Shown: positions 6,013 to 7,794 of the stretch, piece by piece
Numbering within the stretch: position 1 is the stretch's first letter
How the letters are laid out: each line of letters starts with the position of its first letter
Origin: G713 sp034717835
GTDB lineage: Bacteria; Chloroflexota; Anaerolineae; B4-G1; SLSP01
Reading direction: 5' to 3'
NCBI GenBank assembly: GCA_034717835.1
Contig: JAYELZ010000267.1
Location: 1 to 7,794 of the forward strand
Length of the DNA stretch: 7,794 nt
The notes under the pieces: model-generated
Told to the model about the DNA's origin: nothing
What the model saw: only the letters and a program-made list of their open reading frames with translations
Database searches by the model: none
Translations under genes and position numbers: made by a program

Positions 6013-7794
6013 ACGGGAGAATTATTACCTCCTGATGGCGGGATGGTGACTTCCTTTGTTCCCCCATCAGTTTCATACTATGATTGTAATATCCCCTATT
6101 TCTCTGTGGAAGCGGATAAATTGCCTACCACGATTCACGTCATGAATGGGGTAAGTAGTATATCCAATACCGTAACTGTTTATTTATGGGATATCCACGG
6201 AGGGATATTTGAAGAGCCGATTGCTACTTTCACCCATACTTTACCGGGAAATGGTAGTATCATTTTCACCCCAGAATTGATCAGTGACGTGTTGCCTAGT
6301 GGCGTCTTGACTGGCACTGCCTACGTAGGTTCTGACTCTATGTATCCGATAGCGTGTCTGGTTAAAAGCACTCCGGGGGATGAAAATCCAACCGCTGACT
6401 ACTTAATGGCTTATACTCCTTCGCAACCAAGCATGAATATAGTATTTCCGTGGCTGAAGGTTGTACCTGGGAATCTGCGACCGCGTATCTATCTACATAA
6501 CGCTGGCTCTGTAACCGATTCTGTCAGTGCGAATCTATATGTAGAGGGCTATTTGAGATCTACGTGGGAGATTACGCTAACAGCCCATGGCACCAGTATT
6601 ATTGATCCGACTGATTATGGGCTAGGCGAAAATGAAGTAGGTTTTTTGGAAGCCATCAGTGAAATATCTCAGCTGACAGGCTATCTGGCCTTAGTTGATG
6701 GAAACGGGGTGCCGGTGGAGGCTTGGCCGGCGCAACCTGCTATGAGTTCCTACCTTACCACCGTAGTGCCGCGTATTCACAACGAGATTGATAAGTCCAT
6801 CAGCCAGCTCTGGTTTACGCAGCCATCGATGGAGACGGCAGAACCAATTACTATCACCCATTACCGTAGCAGCACCGGAGGGATAGTTGGCGTGGATACT
6901 CTGTCGTTACCCCCTAAAGAACCGCAATCTATCTTGCCTAGGGGAGATGTGCTCTGGAGCGGTGCTATCATCTCTCACACTATGGGCACTCACTTGGGAG
7001 TGGTCTTGGACGATCAGCGCGAGGATGATACTCATCCAGGGGACCTGGATGGTTATCCTATTTCTGCCGGTCTCGAGGGTACGTATTTTTACTTGCCGGC
7101 CATACATCGCTATCCCGGTCATGTGACCAGCTACTGGGTTCACAATCACAATGAGTCCTCGGTGACGGCCACGCTCAAAATTTATGATAAATTTGGTACC
7201 GTTGTATTGGAGAGGCAGCGGGTACTGGCTCCGCATACCAGTCTCAACTGGGATCAAAAAGAGATGCCCAGCTTGGGGGTGAACTTCGACGGTGCGGGTA
7301 CGCTTGAAGTTCACGATTTAGGTTGGGGCTTCGGTGGTTCGGTGATTGGGCATGAGGAGGCTGAGGTTGTAGGGTACGAGCCAACAGAGGATAAGTACGA
7401 ACCGAACGATACTCCTGATATGGCGGCTGAGCCGTTAGCAACACCGGCTACGATTACTGCTACCATCGGTTGGCCTAAAGATGCTGACTGGTACTCGATT
7501 GAAATTACAAAGCCCTCGGCGCTAACGGTAACGCTCTCAAACTTACCTGAAGATTATGATTTGGTAGTAGTGCCGGATCCAGCACTACTACCACCGCTAC
7601 CTCCAGGGCAAAATCTGGAGGGGTTGGATGACGCTTCTCAGACTACTAATGAAGGTTCTGTTGCTGGCACGGCGGGGTGGTCTTCGATTGCGGGCTGGTC
7701 TTCAATTGCGGGTTGGTCGTCCATTGCGGGCTGGTCTTCAATTGCGGGCTGGTCTTCGATTGCGGGCTGGTCTTCGATTGCGGGCTGGTCATCC
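5926..7794 (+). CDS. Exported multi-module protein with PPC domain and SSIAGW repeat (3' end outside window)
   Basis: The frame is open for 623 codons to the window edge, so the C-terminus is unknown. The N-terminus is a signal peptide: basic MARRK, a hydrophobic stretch TLWLALGLLGWLVVTLFIFS, and a likely cleavage after VGA (residue 29). The protein is probably secreted or surface-attached. Residues about 45-485 are beta-rich and seem to hold four related modules of about 100 residues, each opening with an (I/F/V/L)P strand and then an alternating strand such as TSYWVHNHN. A PPC-type (bacterial pre-peptidase C-terminal) domain starts near residue 489: DKYEPNDTPD, then DADWYSIEI (519-527) and LTVTLSNLPEDYDLVV. 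After a proline-rich link PALLPPLPPG, the SSIAGW tandem repeat begins at residue 586 and reaches the window edge. No catalytic motif is visible; a protease or other enzyme domain could lie beyond the end. Exact function is not recognised. Confidence 0.85.
   Translation, partial: MARRKTLWLALGLLGWLVVTLFIFSPVGATGELLPPDGGMVTSFVPPSVSYYDCNIPYFSVEADKLPTTIHVMNGVSSISNTVTVYLWDIHGGIFEEPIATFTHTLPGNGSIIFTPELISDVLPSGVLTGTAYVGSDSMYPIACLVKSTPGDENPTADYLMAYTPSQPSMNIVFPWLKVVPGNLRPRIYLHNAGSVTDSVSANLYVEGYLRSTWEITLTAHGTSIIDPTDYGLGENEVGFLEAISEISQLTGYLALVDGNGVPVEAWPAQPAMSSYLTTVVPRIHNEIDKSISQLWFTQPSMETAEPITITHYRSSTGGIVGVDTLSLPPKEPQSILPRGDVLWSGAIISHTMGTHLGVVLDDQREDDTHPGDLDGYPISAGLEGTYFYLPAIHRYPGHVTSYWVHNHNESSVTATLKIYDKFGTVVLERQRVLAPHTSLNWDQKEMPSLGVNFDGAGTLEVHDLGWGFGGSVIGHEEAEVVGYEPTEDKYEPNDTPDMAAEPLATPATITATIGWPKDADWYSIEITKPSALTVTLSNLPEDYDLVVVPDPALLPPLPPGQNLEGLDDASQTTNEGSVAGTAGWSSIAGWSSIAGWSSIAGWSSIAGWSSIAGWSSIAGWSS
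7663..7794 (+). repeat. 18-bp tandem repeat encoding SSIAGW
   Basis: Six full units of 18 bp run from 7681 to 7788, typified by TCTTCGATTGCGGGCTGG, and a partial seventh unit reaches the window end. A degenerate unit encoding AGTAGW precedes them (7663-7680). Every difference among the six full units is at a serine or glycine third position, so the hexapeptide SSIAGW is unchanged in all of them. The true copy number is unknown because the window ends inside the array. Confidence 0.95.

Noticed and set aside
6907..7314. Minus-strand 135-codon frame inside the exported-protein gene
   Set aside because: It is antisense to a frame with a ribosome binding site and signal peptide and lacks recognisable motifs.
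7681..7794. CRISPR array
   Set aside because: The 18-bp units are directly adjacent, with no unique spacers, and lie in frame within a coding sequence.

Overview
The window looks like a chromosomal segment of a bacterium, most plausibly a Chloroflexota member. That placement is an inference from gene style only: a very long class III cyclase fused to an NTPase and TPR repeats, and a secreted PPC-domain protein carrying a hexapeptide tandem repeat. No rRNA or other phylogenetic marker is present to confirm it. No insertion sequence, CRISPR array, tRNA or rRNA was seen.

Layout: (1) 1-293 is a non-coding leader with a weak terminator-like hairpin (90-119) and a strong extended -10 promoter (213-240) for nrdR. 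(2) 294-758 (+) is nrdR, the ATP/dATP-sensing repressor of ribonucleotide reductase genes. (3) A perfect 13-bp hairpin (779-810) separates nrdR from the convergent greA (minus strand, 1308-832), the transcript-cleavage factor of RNA polymerase. (4) 1309-1537 is a divergent control region, with a good promoter for greA on the minus strand and one for the next gene on the plus strand. (5) 1538-5659 (+) is a 1373-residue protein with two class III nucleotide cyclase domains, a P-loop NTPase domain and a C-terminal TPR array, the same order as mammalian soluble adenylyl cyclase. (6) 5660-5925 is an intergenic region holding several strong stem-loops. (7) 5926 to the window end (+) is an exported protein, cut by the window edge, with a signal peptide, about four beta-rich modules, the start of a PPC domain, and an 18-bp repeat encoding SSIAGW that runs off the end.

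nrdR and greA are housekeeping genes. The cyclase and the exported protein are the accessory part. The cyclase and exported protein share a degenerate TTAGTTTAGTTA-type element in their leaders, but no common operon or pathway is shown. The most notable points are: the two cyclase domains have complementary losses that leave one composite active site; base composition drops sharply at the NTPase/TPR boundary; the structured leader before the exported protein; and the hexapeptide repeat, which varies only at synonymous positions.
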